Source: Terriglobia bacterium
Lineage (GTDB): Bacteria > Acidobacteriota > Terriglobia > UBA7540
Direction: 5' to 3'
Length of the DNA: 8,081 nt
Assembly (NCBI GenBank): GCA_030049455.1
Contig: JASIKV010000155.1
Location: 1 to 8,081, forward strand
The notes below the pieces were generated by a model. It was not told the DNA's origin and made no database searches. It saw only the letters and a list, made by a program, of their open reading frames with translations. Below, one piece after another: positions 6,526 to 8,081 of the stretch. Position 1 is the stretch's first letter, and each line of letters starts with the position of its first letter. The translations under genes were made by a program, and so were the position numbers.

Positions 6526-8081
6526 CTAAAATTCCACCCGGATCGTCTTTATCTCAAAGGGCTTCACGGGTACGGTGAAGCTTGAATCATTGATCGGGTA
6601 AGGGGTAAGTGCTACGAATTTATCCCATTCCACCATGTCGGTCTCCCGGGCCATTTTCGGGGCTCGATGGAAGTTTAGAACTGCCGTCGCGGGTTTATCC
6701 TCGGTCTCGTAAAGGCGGACGATGTATTCATTGGAATCCTCGGCCTTCTTGACTGACTCCACGACGACATCCGAGGGGGTCACCGCGAACTCGCTAAAAG
6801 ATGCAGGCAGCGCACCAGGGTGAGCAGGTTCCGCCCTTGGTAAAAGTGGCGTGTTGAACTCCGCTCCCCTCCGCGTTGCCTCCACGTCCTGCCAATTGCC
6901 GCGATGCGGAATCAACGCGTACTTGATACGGTGAATGCCCACAATCGGGTCGTCAGATTGATCCGACCACGTGTCGGGCATGCCGGGATAACCGCGGCGG
7001 GGTCCGCGGATCAGGCTTAAGCGCAGCGTGTTTTCCTGGTAGGAGTATCCATACTTGGAATCATTCAGCACGGTCAGGCCGTAATCACCAGCTTGGTTGC
7101 TGACGTCCGCCCAACGCTGCCCTGCCACTTCGAATTTGGTGCGGTCGGCGATCTCCCACCCGCGCGGCGGCGCCATCATGCGAATTCCCGGGTCTTCCTT
7201 CAGCGTCCAGTCGTAGCGTTGAATCGCGCCGTAGGGGATTTCATAAGTGGCATAAACACTCTTGAAGTTCACAGGGAAGGCCACCTTGGCAAACCGGTAC
7301 TTCTCATGCCAATCGACGCTCAGCTCAAAATTCACGCGGTCGGCGTGGCTGTAAAGAACGATATTCTCGGCAAATTTGGAATCGCCAAAGTGCTTCTTTA
7401 CCTGCACAACCGAACGCACTGGCCCGCTCTCAACGACTTCGACGCTGTCAGCCTTGTCCAGATGATTGTCGGCTCCCAGATAGATGTTCCAAGCAGGCTC
7501 GCCAGCGGGGGCCTTGGGCGGTTTGTCCTCCCAGACTTCCAAAGCCGCGCCGGGATTGTCTTCACGCAGAAAGTTCCTGTCTAGGCCTTTCATTCTTAGC
7601 GATTTCAAGTTGCCGGAGTTGGTATCGATAACCACTTCAAGCTTGTCGTTTCCGAAACTGAGGCCTGTAACCGGGAAGTTTGTGGAGCCCGAAAGCGTGA
7701 GGTCACTCGAGAAGGTAGGCGTCTGTTCACTGGCCTGAATTCGGTATTCCTTGTACCCCATTCCGGGAACCCTGGCAAAGAAGAGCACGGCCTTGGGCTT
7801 GGCATCCTCGACTTCGGTCTGGTAGGTAATGCTGTTCCCTGCGGCGTCAACGATCTTGAAATGCTTCAGCCCGGCGATGTAGCTCGGGTCCAGGCAGACG
7901 ATGCCGCTTCGCTCCCAGGGCAGAGAATTGAAAATCAAAACCGCCCGCCCATCACCTTGAGTGTTTACGTGCTTGGCAACGGTTGAGAGGGCTGAGTCCA
8001 GCAATTTGTCCCCCTCGATCCTGATGTCGCCATAGTCGGTGGCCGCGTCGCGGTAGACTTCCGCGGCTGCTGATCCATCAA
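6526..8081 (-). CDS. GH38 alpha-mannosidase, C-terminal portion (5' end outside window)
   Basis: The frame is open to the right edge; about 517 residues and the TAG stop are visible. This is the C-terminal part of a class II (family GH38) alpha-mannosidase, which hydrolyses alpha-mannosides and retains configuration. The visible part opens with DGSAAAEVYRDAATDYG, which resembles the segment just after the zinc-binding His-Asp loop of bacterial GH38 enzymes. It continues with AVLIFNSLPWERSG (the start of the beta-sandwich region), then SLIRGPRRGYPGMPDTWSD and HRIKYALIPHRG of the Glyco_hydro_38C domain, and ends with PVKPFEIKTIRVEF, a typical family ending. The catalytic nucleophile and most zinc ligands lie upstream, outside the window. 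A TTG at 8004 is only an internal Leu codon, since the family-like sequence continues past it. Substrate and cell location cannot be told; an export signal would be in the missing part. Same strand as the hopanoid operon but 271 bases away, so probably a separate unit. Confidence 0.88.
   Translation of the reverse strand, partial: DGSAAAEVYRDAATDYGDIRIEGDKLLDSALSTVAKHVNTQGDGRAVLIFNSLPWERSGIVCLDPSYIAGLKHFKIVDAAGNSITYQTEVEDAKPKAVLFFARVPGMGYKEYRIQASEQTPTFSSDLTLSGSTNFPVTGLSFGNDKLEVVIDTNSGNLKSLRMKGLDRNFLREDNPGAALEVWEDKPPKAPAGEPAWNIYLGADNHLDKADSVEVVESGPVRSVVQVKKHFGDSKFAENIVLYSHADRVNFELSVDWHEKYRFAKVAFPVNFKSVYATYEIPYGAIQRYDWTLKEDPGIRMMAPPRGWEIADRTKFEVAGQRWADVSNQAGDYGLTVLNDSKYGYSYQENTLRLSLIRGPRRGYPGMPDTWSDQSDDPIVGIHRIKYALIPHRGNWQDVEATRRGAEFNTPLLPRAEPAHPGALPASFSEFAVTPSDVVVESVKKAEDSNEYIVRLYETEDKPATAVLNFHRAPKMARETDMVEWDKFVALTPYPINDSSFTVPVKPFEIKTIRVEF

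Noticed and set aside
6364..6585. 73-codon plus-strand frame starting in the intergenic region
   Set aside because: It has a TTG start, no Shine-Dalgarno, no recognisable protein pattern, and overlaps the 3' end of the mannosidase gene in antisense.

Overview
This window is a bacterial chromosomal segment with GC content in the mid-50s by eye. The best inference for its source is a soil-type Acidobacteriota (Terriglobia-like). The reasons are a choice-of-anchor-D/ASH-type secreted protein, a large GH38 alpha-mannosidase and a compact hopanoid locus lying together, plus the style of the encoded proteins. No rRNA or other taxonomic marker is present, so this assignment is tentative.

Layout. 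Bases 1-300 (+) hold the C-terminal end of a secreted or surface beta-sandwich protein. After a 25-base convergent gap, a single minus-strand block fills 326-6254. Read in transcription order it is ispH (6254-5292), shc (5259-3232), hpnH (3235-2138), hpnA (2186-1161) and hpnG (1069-326). The genes are tightly packed: 32 bases between ispH and shc, an ATGA overlap between shc and hpnH, a 49-base overlap between hpnH and hpnA, and a 91-base spacer with a 7-bp hairpin before hpnG. A 271-base intergenic region (6255-6525) holds a plausible sigma-70-like promoter and a possible 32-codon leader ORF whose stop overlaps the ispH start. From 6526 to the right edge lies the C-terminal part (about 517 residues) of a GH38 alpha-mannosidase, also on the minus strand.

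How the genes work together. IspH makes the C5 isoprenoid precursors. Squalene-hopene cyclase folds squalene into the hopane skeleton. The radical SAM enzyme HpnH attaches the 5'-deoxyadenosyl group of SAM to give adenosylhopane. HpnG removes adenine, leaving a (phospho)ribosyl hopane. HpnA is a short-chain-dehydrogenase/epimerase-type protein that belongs to the hopanoid set, with an unsettled role. The locus therefore encodes ring formation plus the first steps of extended (C35) side-chain synthesis. Squalene synthesis genes (hpnCDE type) and later tailoring genes (hpnO, hpnI/J/K, hpnP types) are not in the window.

No wholly new system is evident. The points most worth checking are a divergent IspH heading the hopanoid operon, the possible near-leaderless leader ORF in front of it, the overprinted hpnH tail, four conserved-looking C-terminal cysteines in HpnH and a basic amphipathic C-terminal tail on HpnG. 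No tRNA, rRNA, CRISPR array, insertion sequence or convincing intrinsic terminator was seen.
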